IMG/VR virus record: IMGVR_UViG_3300018481_000027 | Location: 1 to 54,002 of that record | Reading direction: 5' to 3' (one strand) | DNA from: a virus | DNA: 54,002 nt | Part shown: in pieces, positions 1-7,424 of the stretch | Position numbering within the stretch: position 1 is the first letter of the stretch | How the letters are laid out: every line of letters begins with the position of its first letter | Position numbers and translations under genes: made by a program | Notes under the pieces: model-generated | The model's input: only the letters and a program-made list of their open reading frames with translations | What the model was told of the DNA's origin: nothing | Databases searched by the model: none

Positions 1-205
1 GGGTGTATAAATTTTACCCCCTCCCCCCTACCTTTTGTTTCCTCTTCTCTCCTTCTCTTTCCGTTCTCTGTGTTGCTGCATCAAAGAACGAACGAGATCG
101 ATTCGTTGTTTCATACGATGTCGAGCCCGCTGGTCTGGTGACCAAACAGATCTGTTGAGTTGAGGAAACCTTCTTCTGTGCTTCCTTGACTTACCGATTT
201 AGAAC
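1..205. other. Window-edge region, no confident gene
   Basis: This stretch lies downstream of the last confident minus-strand gene and is pyrimidine-rich on the + strand. A 28-codon minus-strand ORF (28-114, basic product starting MKQRIDLVRS) exists but has no convincing ribosome binding site, so I do not call it as a gene. No promoter of the recurring type and no clear terminator are visible. Confidence 0.4.
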
Positions 206-499
206 CTATCCTTCAGGTTGAGCTTGAGCAGAAAGCGCTTGTACTTCTCCTTGTTGAACCTTGCGATGAACACCACTAACGTTCTCTCGCACGATCTCGT
301 CTATGGCTTGCTGGATTGCGAAGCTTTGATCAGCTTCAGAGAGGTTGGTGGAGGTGCGTGCCACCCTTGCCAGGAGGCCGGGGGTGTTGTAACCAGCATT
401 CAGATCCCAGGCAAACCACTCATCCCACTGTGTCCATGGGTCGAATGGATTGTCCATCGTCGTCAGCATGTGCTCAGCACGTCCTTCGGTATCAGTCAC
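206..499 (-). CDS. Conserved phage hypothetical protein (97 aa)
   Basis: Acidic soluble protein of 97 residues. Its GTG start overlaps the TAG stop of the upstream RNA-polymerase-like gene (TAGTG), so the two are translationally coupled. The middle part, around NPFDPWTQWDEWFAWD, and the following helical stretch (SEADQSFAIQQAIDEIV) resemble a small protein I associate with many Gram-positive phages, but I know no function. No membrane segment or metal motif is visible. The coupling suggests it may work with the polymerase-like protein; that is inference only. Confidence 0.8.
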   Translation of the reverse strand: MTDTEGRAEHMLTTMDNPFDPWTQWDEWFAWDLNAGYNTPGLLARVARTSTNLSEADQSFAIQQAIDEIVRENVSGVHRKVQQGEVQALSAQAQPEG

Positions 500-3387
500 T
501 ATCCACCTCCATCTGCGATACCTGACATCAAGGTGGACACCGCAATGCCCAAGGCCCTTGACACCTCAGAGGGAGTAGCACCCGATGCCAACATCTGCTT
601 GGCACGTGCTGTTGCAACAGGAGTCATCACTGGATTGACTCGAGGCGTAGCCCGCTCACGGATCACGTCCAGATCAGAGTTCTTGAGAATCCTCTCCAAC
701 ATGTGATTGGAGATAGCCCCGTTCTGGATAGCGTCCCATTCCTTGTCGGTGATGGGGGAGTCCTTAGATCCAAGACGTACCTTGCCTGCACCTGTACGCA
801 GTCGAGCTTCGTTCAGTGCTTGACCCTTGATCTTCCTCTCTTCATCCTTCTCCATGCCAGGATTGGCACGCTTACGATCCGCCACTATGCGTCGGGCTAC
901 CGCCTGGGCCTGCCTCTCTAGGGGGGCATTCTTCTCAGCACGAAGCAACTTCGCTGACAGCGAATCAACCTCATGCTTGTACACCTTGTTGGCTGAAGGT
1001 GAGTAGGGCACGGGCTTGACGCTAATCAGTTCCCTACGTGTCTCGTTGGCCAAGGCCTTGAGTCGGTTGGAATGATCAGCATAGATCTGCTCCATACGTG
1101 TACCTCTACCAGGTGTAGAGACCAACGTATAGGCATCGTCCGTTTCAGCCAGCTTCTGAGAACGGAACGTAGCGTCCTTACCGTCTTTCCTCTTCTCACC
1201 CGTAGGGTCCCAGAGCTTCTTACCAGTACGGTTGTCTACCGTACCAGAAGAGATTCGAGTACGTCCAGGACCAGCGGCCTTAGCCTTCCTCTTCTTGGGA
1301 TGTGTCTGTGCCGTAGCACGGGTGATGAGAGTAGCCGCACCACGGGCTTGCCCAGTCTTCGGGTTCACCCCTTGATACGTCTTCTTCAGATCCAAGATTC
1401 CGTTAGCGCGTTCAGACGCCTTGAAATCAAGGTTGTGCTTCTCAGAATCAATGACCACCATAGAGTGCTTTACCGCACGAGCAAGCTCGTCGTTTGAGGC
1501 ACCCCTGATTGTCATGTCTGAGATGAGGTTTGTTACGTTCCCCATCTCATTCTGTTTTCTGACCTTGTTGGGGTTCTTCGGGTTTCCCTTGGAATCCACC
1601 CCGTAATCGACAGACCTGGACTTGGCGTTGTAGACGCCCCCATCGATCGTACGCATCCCGTCATAGGGACCGTAGTCAGCTTGCGGATCGAAGCCTTTCA
1701 GCTTTTCGAGTGCCGGGGTATGAGTGATCTGTCCCTTGTTGTTCGGAATGACCACCACATGGTCACCATCAAAGTCGGCGCCCGACAACCTCTCGGCTAC
1801 CTTGGGATGGATGGCCACGGCATCCGGGACTTCGCTATCCCGGAACATCTTCTTGGCCTCACGCGACCGGTTGTTGACGACCAGTTCCGGAATCTCGAAC
1901 TTTCCGGCATGCGGGAAGCGTACGAGAGCCACTCGTTCGCCGTTCTCGAACGTAGGCGCGTAGATTTCGTTTGGCTTGACGTGATTCGACGGAAGAATCA
2001 CCTTGGTTGCCTGATTCGGCATATTGACCGCTTTGAGATGCACGGCCGCCGCATCAGTTTCTTCCGCAAACGTTTCGAGAAGCTTCCTCTTGATCTGCGG
2101 GTTGGTGAGACTTCTGATCTGCTCGAGCTCTTCACGACGACGCTCATAAGTCAGATTCAGCTGTGTTTCAGCCAATTCTGGCTTCTGCTTGGAAAGCACT
2201 TGGCTGGACAGAGTTCGCGACCACTTGTCCCAGTCGCCTTCTTCGTTGATAAGATTCATCGCCGAAGAAACCTTGCCCTTGCTGTTCAGGATCTGACCGC
2301 CATCCTTGATCACAGCACCAAACGGATTACCCTTATCGACCTCTCCCGTTTCCGGATCCACTTTGAGCGGCTTCATCGCCTCGAGCTTGTTACCCGTACT
2401 CGACTTGTTGGTGTTGAACTGCAGGTCCACACCGTCAGGGAGATCGTCCTTATAGACGGCCATACCCTTGAGGTAGTGTGTCCCATTCACCGCGATTCGA
2501 ACCTGGGCGTAGCGAGACTTACCGAGAGAGACATCCGGAACGCCGGGACGCACATAGATCACGCCGTCAGCGTCAGCTCCACCGTCTTCCTTATAGCGAA
2601 TAGCCACTCGCTTAGCGGAAATGTTCAACGGCGGCTGGATGCCAAGGTCTCCTCTGAAAGTCCGGCCGTTGTCATCGGACTTCTCCGAGATCAGGCGGAT
2701 TTCGTTACGCTGAGCCCAAGCTTGTTTCTGGGTAACGCCGGGAGGGACGAGGACCTTGTACTTCGTCATCTCGCCCGTACCGACTTGCGGAGCGTTGAAG
2801 GTATGAACTCGATAGCCCTCTTCCTTGAGCATGGAGAGAGCGGTAGCGAACTTGTCGTCGCTGATCCCGATTCTCGTGGCCGGATTGTCACCAATCGGCA
2901 GATCGAGATTGACCTTGGAACCAACGTCAATGATGCCCTTCTCATCGACTTGACGCTTGAGCATGTCTGCCGTTTGCTGGAGAATATCCAACTTCTCCTG
3001 ACGACCCGGCTCCAGAAGCGAACGAACAGTGGACTCGTTGATGTCCATCTGCCTTGCAATCGCAGATGCACCCATGCCCTTATCCCGCAACTTCTGAGCA
3101 GTACGAATCTGTTCGATCTTCGTTTCCGTAACCGCACGAGACTTCAGAGCCCGAAGATCAGCGACGGTCATCTGCTGATCCTTGATGATGTTCCCGTCCT
3201 TGTCAACGGGAGAATATGCCTTGGCGATCTGGGAATCCGACATCTTGTCGATCTTCCTGTGCTGCTCGATGGTCTCCAGGAAAGTCTTCGATCGCTGCAG
3301 AGGATTCTTTCCCGATCCCCACGGATAACGTCCTGACTTACGGAGGATACCGTAATGAGCCAGGTATTCCTCTTCTTGCATGCGCAC
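499..3387 (-). CDS. Putative DPBB-type (YonO-like) RNA polymerase, DFDGD motif
   Basis: 962-residue protein. Residues 523-548 contain AIHPKVAERLSG followed by ADFDGDHVVVIP (D538, D540, D542). This matches the catalytic segment of RNA polymerase beta' (HP-V-x4-FNADFDGD-x5-P), whose three aspartates bind Mg. Upstream residues 485-503 (ERVALVRFPHAGKFEIPELV) fit the beta' strand before that loop. Residues 98-126 form a helix-turn-helix (RDKGMGASAIARQMDINEST), and a second HTH-like segment lies at the C-terminus (GATPSEVSRALGIAVSTLM). Residues 8-24 carry YLAHYGILRKSGRYPWG, a motif of phage structural proteins. Single-chain polymerases with this signature include SPbeta YonO and crAss-like phage enzymes. 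Function as a phage transcriptase is inferred; the DFDGD block is seen. The start codon lies in a strongly overlapping operon context. Confidence 0.75.
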   Translation of the reverse strand: MRMQEEEYLAHYGILRKSGRYPWGSGKNPLQRSKTFLETIEQHRKIDKMSDSQIAKAYSPVDKDGNIIKDQQMTVADLRALKSRAVTETKIEQIRTAQKLRDKGMGASAIARQMDINESTVRSLLEPGRQEKLDILQQTADMLKRQVDEKGIIDVGSKVNLDLPIGDNPATRIGISDDKFATALSMLKEEGYRVHTFNAPQVGTGEMTKYKVLVPPGVTQKQAWAQRNEIRLISEKSDDNGRTFRGDLGIQPPLNISAKRVAIRYKEDGGADADGVIYVRPGVPDVSLGKSRYAQVRIAVNGTHYLKGMAVYKDDLPDGVDLQFNTNKSSTGNKLEAMKPLKVDPETGEVDKGNPFGAVIKDGGQILNSKGKVSSAMNLINEEGDWDKWSRTLSSQVLSKQKPELAETQLNLTYERRREELEQIRSLTNPQIKRKLLETFAEETDAAAVHLKAVNMPNQATKVILPSNHVKPNEIYAPTFENGERVALVRFPHAGKFEIPELVVNNRSREAKKMFRDSEVPDAVAIHPKVAERLSGADFDGDHVVVIPNNKGQITHTPALEKLKGFDPQADYGPYDGMRTIDGGVYNAKSRSVDYGVDSKGNPKNPNKVRKQNEMGNVTNLISDMTIRGASNDELARAVKHSMVVIDSEKHNLDFKASERANGILDLKKTYQGVNPKTGQARGAATLITRATAQTHPKKRKAKAAGPGRTRISSGTVDNRTGKKLWDPTGEKRKDGKDATFRSQKLAETDDAYTLVSTPGRGTRMEQIYADHSNRLKALANETRRELISVKPVPYSPSANKVYKHEVDSLSAKLLRAEKNAPLERQAQAVARRIVADRKRANPGMEKDEERKIKGQALNEARLRTGAGKVRLGSKDSPITDKEWDAIQNGAISNHMLERILKNSDLDVIRERATPRVNPVMTPVATARAKQMLASGATPSEVSRALGIAVSTLMSGIADGGG

Positions 3388-3965
3388 TACGACACCTCCT
3401 CTCTCAGGGCATTGAGGACACCATCAAAATGTACGATCTTATCCATGATCCCCTTTATGTAGGCAGGATTGACAGTGTCCAAAGTAACACTACCATCCTT
3501 GTAGATTCGGAGCTCAATGGCTCTGAGGGAAAACGGGTCTATCCCATACTCGAGACAGAACAATGCCGCGTACACATACAGCTGGTACATCGAAACTCGA
3601 GTTACTCCTGTCTTGAGATCGCTGATACGAAGAATCCGATAGCGATAGGCGATGGCGTCTACCGTACCAAAAGCGTTCGGCGAATAGAACAGCACAACCT
3701 CAGGAGACATCTTGTACTGAATGCACTGGTTGATGTATAACCCAACCGTGGTTCGCTCATCGTCTTGGACGATGTTTTCTTCGATACAGATCGCAGCGTA
3801 GCGATGTTGCTCAACACCTTCCAGTGCCGCGCGCAGTGTCTTGTATCGAAACCTCAGTTTCTCTTCGTCGTAGTTGATCCAGTGGTACGAACTAGGACTG
3901 AGGAACGCATGCTGACCCTCGAGATGCGAATGCCTCTTGAAGCGCAGTGAGCACCTCCTCTTCAT
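3387..3965 (-). CDS. PD-(D/E)XK (Cas4/RecB-like) exonuclease
   Basis: 192-residue protein with the RecB/Cas4-type nuclease core: GTVDAIAYRYRILRISDLKTG supplies motif II/III (D...D-x-K), and YQLYVYAALF is the usual Q-x3-Y helix. Such enzymes degrade DNA ends in phage recombination or host DNA breakdown. The N-terminal segment HAFLSPSSYHWINYDEEKL is typical of phage members of the family. The assigned ATG overlaps the preceding nuclease gene by 74 nt, and an SD-like GAGGAGG sits inside the first codons. A CTG start near 3947 is therefore possible. Confidence 0.8.
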   Translation of the reverse strand: MKRRCSLRFKRHSHLEGQHAFLSPSSYHWINYDEEKLRFRYKTLRAALEGVEQHRYAAICIEENIVQDDERTTVGLYINQCIQYKMSPEVVLFYSPNAFGTVDAIAYRYRILRISDLKTGVTRVSMYQLYVYAALFCLEYGIDPFSLRAIELRIYKDGSVTLDTVNPAYIKGIMDKIVHFDGVLNALREEVS

Positions 3966-4224
3966 TCTCGGGGTAGATGAACGCCGCGAACGACATCTTG
4001 TTCATCAGATCCACGTAGTAGTCCTGGTTGGGACGCTTCTTGGCGGTAGCCGATGCCTTGACGTCCAGCATGGCCCAGAACGGACCCCAGAAGATCGTGA
4101 GGTCGAGAATTCCTTGTCGATAGTTCGGATCGTTCTTGAGGATCTCGCACCCAGGAAACAGCCGCTTCAGCCTACGAATCAACTTTGCCTGGTAAGTCGC
4201 TTCGGTCACGAAACCCCCTTTCAC
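3892..4224 (-). CDS. VRR-NUC / PD-(D/E)XK-like endonuclease
   Basis: 110-residue protein. QGILDLTIFWGPFWAMLDVKAS gives the PD-(D/E)XK signature (G-x-x-D then D-V-K), preceded by a helical segment TYQAKLIRRLKRLFPG as in VRR-NUC and resolvase-like phage nucleases. It is the first gene behind a recurring-type promoter (4270-4295), with a possible leader terminator between. Its 3' end overlaps the Cas4-like nuclease gene, so the two nucleases are likely co-expressed. Substrate not predictable. Confidence 0.75.
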   Translation of the reverse strand: MKGGFVTEATYQAKLIRRLKRLFPGCEILKNDPNYRQGILDLTIFWGPFWAMLDVKASATAKKRPNQDYYVDLMNKMSFAAFIYPENEEEVLTALQEAFASRGSACVPQS

Positions 4225-4230
4225 TGGTCG

Positions 4231-4266
4231 AAAAAAGAAAAGAGGAGATCGGAATATTACCCTCCT
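4231..4266 (-). terminator. Leader terminator/attenuator candidate before nuclease gene
   Basis: On the minus strand AGGAG ... CTCCT (14-nt loop) is followed by a T-rich run (TCTTTTCTTTTTT). It begins at about the expected transcription start of promoter 4270-4295 and ends before the nuclease gene's ribosome binding site, so it could act as an attenuator. The stem is short. Confidence 0.45.
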
Positions 4267-4269
4267 TCT

Positions 4270-4295
4270 ATTATATGGCGCGAATTACATGCGTC
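4270..4295 (-). promoter_or_regulatory. Recurring phage promoter (P1)
   Basis: Minus strand -10 TATAAT preceded at 3 nt by TTCGCG (proximal box). The distal box is degenerate. A CAGATACTG site lies immediately upstream (about 4290-4301). Confidence 0.65.
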
Positions 4296-4303
4296 CCAGT
4301 ATC

Positions 4304-4336
4304 TGAAAAAAAATAGGCCGTGTTTGGTCCGCTATT
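4304..4336 (-). terminator. Possible intrinsic terminator after the 54-aa gene
   Basis: Imperfect hairpin (AATAG ... CTATT with an internal GG/CC pair) followed on the minus strand by eight Ts. It lies between the stop of the 54-aa gene and promoter P1. Confidence 0.45.
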
Positions 4337-4351
4337 AGACGTTTTTTGGCT

Positions 4352-4516
4352 CTACGCCTCATCATCGTCAGGGTCATACGGCTGCAGAGAGACATGTACG
4401 GTGTCACCTCCTGCGGCTACCGCTTCCTTGAACACAGGAGCCAAGTGCTCTCCCAGAATTCGACGATCCGATTGGGGTAGGCGAAACGAAATATTCACCA
4501 AGATTTCGGGTTCCAT
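4352..4516 (-). CDS. Small hypothetical protein (54 aa)
   Basis: ATG just after the stop of the HNH-like gene, with TAGGAG as the binding site. Product starts MEPEILVNISFRLP and ends in an acidic tail (PYDPDDDEA). The beta-strand-like N-terminus and acidic C-terminus suggest a small soluble protein. Function unknown. It contains one copy of the polar ATATT word. Confidence 0.65.
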   Translation of the reverse strand: MEPEILVNISFRLPQSDRRILGEHLAPVFKEAVAAGGDTVHVSLQPYDPDDDEA

Positions 4517-4522
4517 AGGCTC

Positions 4523-5026
4523 CTACGCCATCTCGAAGTATTGATAGGTGGGCCAGGTAGGTGTCCGGTTGGCGATGGACAGAACCACCTCGCGCTCCAA
4601 CAACCCATAGCGGCACGCAGCCTCCAATGAGTTCCGGAATCGCTCTCCCTCGGTCACTTCACGCACCGGTTGCGTGATGGGATTCTCGTAACGATCCCCA
4701 TCGAACTGTCGGTTGTAGAGCACGGCGTACCAACGTGGACGCCACATGAGATTCTCGGCATGACAGTTCGACCGATCCCCATCAATCTGCACTGGAGTAT
4801 CGAAGATCTCTGACGGACGGGGTAGGAATGCTCGAGCCACCAACCTGGGTAGCGAGCGAATGCACTGTTGCCAGTCCCGCATGAGTCCCACGTAGGGAAC
4901 TCCGTACTGGTTGTATCGTTGAAGTAGCAACCGCCCGGTTGAGTCTCTCGCCACTTGTCCCAGGGGGTTTATGCTGTAACCGGGGAAGCCCTCGACCGGT
5001 ACCCAAGTATCAGACTCGCCTGACAC
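4523..5026 (-). CDS. NUMOD4/HNH homing-endonuclease relative, catalytic His apparently missing
   Basis: 167 residues. The N-terminal WVPVEGFPGYSINPLGQV is a NUMOD4 motif. The later TPVQIDGDRSNCHAENLMWRP aligns with the HNH core, normally N-H-I-D-G-x4-N-x3-N-L-x-W. In this copy the first His is Gln (VQIDGD). The family cuts DNA as free-standing homing enzymes or helps HNH-type nicking. Loss of the His suggests reduced or altered activity, or a DNA-binding role only. It sits in a run of small overlapping genes, as expected for a mobile insertion. Confidence 0.75.
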   Translation of the reverse strand: MSGESDTWVPVEGFPGYSINPLGQVARDSTGRLLLQRYNQYGVPYVGLMRDWQQCIRSLPRLVARAFLPRPSEIFDTPVQIDGDRSNCHAENLMWRPRWYAVLYNRQFDGDRYENPITQPVREVTEGERFRNSLEAACRYGLLEREVVLSIANRTPTWPTYQYFEMA

Positions 5027-5300
5027 GAATTCCTCCCTCGAATGGTTCTACTACTGATTCTGGAATATGCCCCATCTTCGCCATGGCAATCATCGCTGAC
5101 ATCAGATCGATAGCTGCCTCTCGCGTAGCACATCGACCCACAACATCGTGCGCGATCTTGATGGGTTTCACTCCCGCTTCGATGGCTGAGTTGATTTCCG
5201 TCTTCAGCCGTTCTTCGGCTTTCATGAAGGTTGCGTGAGCTCGAGAAGTGTCTCGACCAAAGTTTGCCAGACGTGAAGCGCTGTACTCAAAATCCGTCAC
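5010..5300 (-). CDS. Hypothetical protein (96 aa)
   Basis: GTG start chosen because AAAGGAGGCG lies just upstream and the GTGA overlaps the stop of the 55-aa gene. Product begins MTDFEYSASRLANFGRD and is mostly helical, with a possible coiled segment (HATFMKAEERLKTEINSAIEAG). No metal or catalytic motif. Downstream end overlaps the HNH-like gene. Function unknown. Confidence 0.75.
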   Translation of the reverse strand: MTDFEYSASRLANFGRDTSRAHATFMKAEERLKTEINSAIEAGVKPIKIAHDVVGRCATREAAIDLMSAMIAMAKMGHIPESVVEPFEGGIRVRRV

Positions 5301-5464
5301 ACCGCCTCCTTTGTGATTTTCCATCCCTTCTTGGTCAGCGTCTCCACCGCCTCGTCGACATCTAGCACCAACAGAGCTCCTCCGTACCCATCGAGATGAT
5401 TGAGGTTACCTATGTCAAACATCTCCTTGACTAGCTCTGCGACAAAGTCGCGACGGTTCTCCAT
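5297..5464 (-). CDS. Small hypothetical protein (55 aa)
   Basis: ATG preceded by AGAAGAGGAGACTG. Product MENRRDFVAELVKEMFDIGN..., ending TKKGWKITKEAV. The stop overlaps the GTG of the next gene. Alternating helix and strand character, soluble, unknown function. Confidence 0.7.
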   Translation of the reverse strand: MENRRDFVAELVKEMFDIGNLNHLDGYGGALLVLDVDEAVETLTKKGWKITKEAV

Positions 5465-5573
5465 CAGTCTCCTCTTCTTTGTCGTCTGCTTCGAGGTGTT
5501 TGTCGATGATCTCGTGAATCGGATCGAGTGGGTTCTGCAGAGCGAGATGTACTTCCCAATCCTTGTCGTACAT
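5415..5573 (-). CDS. Small acidic hypothetical protein (52 aa)
   Basis: ATG overlaps the upstream stop (TGATG), a strong coupling signal. Product MYDKDWEVHLALQNPLD... with an acidic centre (LEADDKEEETD). It overlaps the next gene by about 50 nt, which is unusual for this genome and lowers confidence in its C-terminal part. Confidence 0.55.
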   Translation of the reverse strand: MYDKDWEVHLALQNPLDPIHEIIDKHLEADDKEEETDGEPSRLCRRASQGDV

Positions 5574-5800
5574 CAGTCATCCGCCAGCAGAGCCTTGAGG
5601 TAGTGCCTTCCGTACTTCGTGAGCGCCCGGTTGTGTGTATCGACCACGATCTCGGCCAACTCCATGGATTCCATCACTCCCACCAGAGGGTCGAACTCGG
5701 ACCGCTTCTCGATGTCGTTGGACACCAGAGCATAAATACCTCGGCCTCGTCTGTCATCCGTACGCCACAAACGCATCTCCGGATCGTTCAAGGGGGCCAT
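5573..5800 (-). CDS. Hypothetical protein (75 aa)
   Basis: The ATG at 5800 is chosen because AGGAGAGACG precedes it; an upstream in-frame ATG lacks a binding site. Product MAPLNDPEMRLWRTDDR..., soluble, with no recognised domain. Coupled to both neighbours. Confidence 0.7.
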   Translation of the reverse strand: MAPLNDPEMRLWRTDDRRGRGIYALVSNDIEKRSEFDPLVGVMESMELAEIVVDTHNRALTKYGRHYLKALLADD

Positions 5801-5808
5801 CGTCTCTC

Positions 5809-5925
5809 CTATCGTTTGAAGAACAGCGCCCAGATCACTACGCCGAGGCAAACCAGAGACAAACCCAGGAATATGACTCCGTAGACGTCCTTCCCTTCAA
5901 AATCGAAAAGTATCTCTCCGATCAC
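5809..5925 (-). CDS. Single-pass membrane peptide (38 aa)
   Basis: GTG start with GGAGGTG upstream, overlapping the stop of the 65-aa gene (GTGA). Product has an acidic N-terminus (MIGEILFDFEGKD), one TM helix (VIFLGLSLVCLGVVIWALFF) and a KR end, predicting N-out or short-tail topology. Function unknown. Confidence 0.65.
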   Translation of the reverse strand: MIGEILFDFEGKDVYGVIFLGLSLVCLGVVIWALFFKR

Positions 5926-6119
5926 GCTGGTGCACCTCCTTTCGAATTTCCTTCTCGAGCCCGTCTCCATACTCGCAGAAGCCTCAAGTACTCAAACCGA
6001 GGACGATCCCCGATATGGGGTCCATCATGGCCTTCGGGACCGACTTCACAGTATCTGATTGTCTGTCGACCGAAGACCTTTCCTTTTGAGTTCCAGGGAC
6101 ACGGTTTTTCGGGTGGCAT
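5922..6119 (-). CDS. Small Cys/His-containing protein (65 aa)
   Basis: ATG preceded by ATCGGAGGTCC. Product MPPEKPCPWNSKGK...RYCEVGPEGHDGPH has two Cys and two His that could bind one metal, then a basic C-terminus. It is the first gene downstream of the repeat region 6120-6600, so its transcription probably starts there. Confidence 0.7.
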   Translation of the reverse strand: MPPEKPCPWNSKGKVFGRQTIRYCEVGPEGHDGPHIGDRPRFEYLRLLRVWRRAREGNSKGGAPA

Positions 6120-6600
6120 GGACCTCCGATCTTGGCAAATCTTGGCAAATGGGTCGAAAAGGGCCTAAATCGCGTCTCGCCCGAGAGCATAATATCTGAA
6201 AAAACCACGCAATTTGCGAGAAAACCGTTCACCCCGGACAATCCCAGTATCTGCCAAGATTTTTGAGGTAAAAAGTTTTTGTATATTACATTCCCAGTAT
6301 CTGTCCCAATATCTGTCGTTATTACGTATGTATCTATATACTTCTGCGCGCGCGTGCGTAGGTAGAATAGACATATCTAGGCAATATGATTTACCCAAGA
6401 AAACAGATACTGAGAACTTCGGATGAAAAAGTTTTTTGCCCTAAAATCTTGGCATGACATTTAGCCAAGAAAAACCGCGTATTTGCAGGGAGTTTACAAC
6501 TGAGATTTGCCAAAATAAAATCTTGGCAAAATGCTTGGCAAGCCCAAAATGAGCGTTTACGCGCCAACTTTAGGCTCAAAACAGTCCTCCCAGTATCTGA
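6120..6600. repeat. AT-rich iteron-like region; candidate replication origin or control region
   Basis: About 480 bp without a convincing gene, more AT-rich than its surroundings. It contains roughly eight copies in both orientations of a TTGCCAAGAT-type word (two tandem at 6130-6150, others near 6252, 6446, 6463, 6508, 6520 and 6533). It also has six or seven CAGATACTG-type sites, including an 11-bp tandem pair (ACAGATAYTGG) near 6296-6316. A pyrimidine/purine alternating (GC)n-like stretch occurs at 6344-6358. Clustered iterons in an AT-rich gap are typical of origins or operator arrays. The precise role is inferred. Confidence 0.6.
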
Positions 6601-6858
6601 TTATCCCCTTTTGACCCCCTTCAACCCCCTGGGCCGTCGCTGCGGACCTCTCATCCTCACCAGCTCCTCCCTATGAAGGGCCGTAACCGTCTCCTGCGAC
6701 CTGACCAGACGGGTCAGATACCCCACCCTGCGGTCCAGCTTCTTCTCGTGGGCGAAGAGGTTCACCGCCCCGATCAGGTGGGTCTCCGCCTCTCTCAGGT
6801 GTTCGGCCAGCTGGTCATCGACTGACAACGCCTTTTTACGCTTTTGTGTCATATCCAT
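6601..6858 (-). CDS. Coiled-coil hypothetical protein (85 aa)
   Basis: Highly charged helical protein (MDMTQKRKKALSVDDQLAEHLREAE...) with a basic C-terminus. The second Met (codon 3) has better spacing from AAAAGG. Possibly DNA-associated because of its charge, and it is the gene directly before the repeat region. Function unknown. Confidence 0.65.
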   Translation of the reverse strand: MDMTQKRKKALSVDDQLAEHLREAETHLIGAVNLFAHEKKLDRRVGYLTRLVRSQETVTALHREELVRMRGPQRRPRGLKGVKRG

Positions 6859-6928
6859 ACCTTTTCATCAGTTTTCTCTCGGATGGCCTCTAAGGGGCCT
6901 TTACGTGGCTCTCAGAGGGTGTCTAGAC

Positions 6929-7198
6929 CTAGTCTCCCCTTTTCTTCCGCTCTCGGTAGTGCAACATACCCCGAAACAGCTCGGCTTCGATGAATACCTC
7001 GTCGTCTGACTCGTTGGAGTTGGTCAACGCGCGACCCAGAGCGCGACCGAGATCGAAGGCCGTCATTCCCGGCGGAAAACTTCCATGACGGGTGTACTCA
7101 GCCACCGTATCCAATTGATCAGCCGCCCAGTCCCGCTGGGTCATGATCATCCCCTCACCCACAGCGGCTTCACCTTCAAGCAAGCCTTCGGATTCCAT
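6929..7198 (-). CDS. Hypothetical protein (89 aa)
   Basis: ATG directly follows the upstream stop (TAGATG) with AAGGGG at good spacing. Acidic N-terminus, then a helical body (MTAFDLGRALGRALTNSNESDD). A start at MTQRDW, behind GAGGGG, is an alternative. No domain recognised. Confidence 0.65.
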   Translation of the reverse strand: MESEGLLEGEAAVGEGMIMTQRDWAADQLDTVAEYTRHGSFPPGMTAFDLGRALGRALTNSNESDDEVFIEAELFRGMLHYRERKKRGD

Positions 7199-7423
7199 CT
7201 ATGTCCCCTTTGCTAGTAGGTGAGCAGACTGTGCCGTTCTGAACCCGGTTTGCCACATATAGGCCGTCTCCCCGTTGAAAAACGAGCAGAAGATCCGGTC
7301 CCAAGCGCCCCAGCGCTCGACCACCCGATAGGTTCCGCCACCCCCTAATGGAAACCGTACGCCGACGAGCTCCTTGGGTACGTTGGTGAACAGAGTGAGC
7401 TGCTCGAATTCATGATCAGGCAT
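7199..7423 (-). CDS. Hypothetical protein (74 aa)
   Basis: ATG one base after the helicase stop with AAGGGAG upstream. Product MPDHEFEQLTLFTNVPKEL... is beta-rich (GGGGTYRVVERWGAWDRIFC) and looks like a small barrel or SH3-like fold. Cotranscribed with the helicase. Function unknown. Confidence 0.7.
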   Translation of the reverse strand: MPDHEFEQLTLFTNVPKELVGVRFPLGGGGTYRVVERWGAWDRIFCSFFNGETAYMWQTGFRTAQSAHLLAKGT

Positions 7424-7424
7424 C

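Noticed and set aside
1681-3336. 551-residue open frame on the + strand
   Set aside because: Lies antisense inside the polymerase-like gene, has no ribosome binding site, and its composition mirrors codon bias of the opposite strand.
6165-6398. 77-residue minus-strand ORF in the repeat region
   Set aside because: Its sequence is a translation of the CAGATACTG repeats (RYWDRYW), and it has no binding site or coupling to neighbours.
6391-6579. 62-residue minus-strand ORF in the repeat region
   Set aside because: Composed of translated TTGCCAAGAT repeats; no ribosome binding site.
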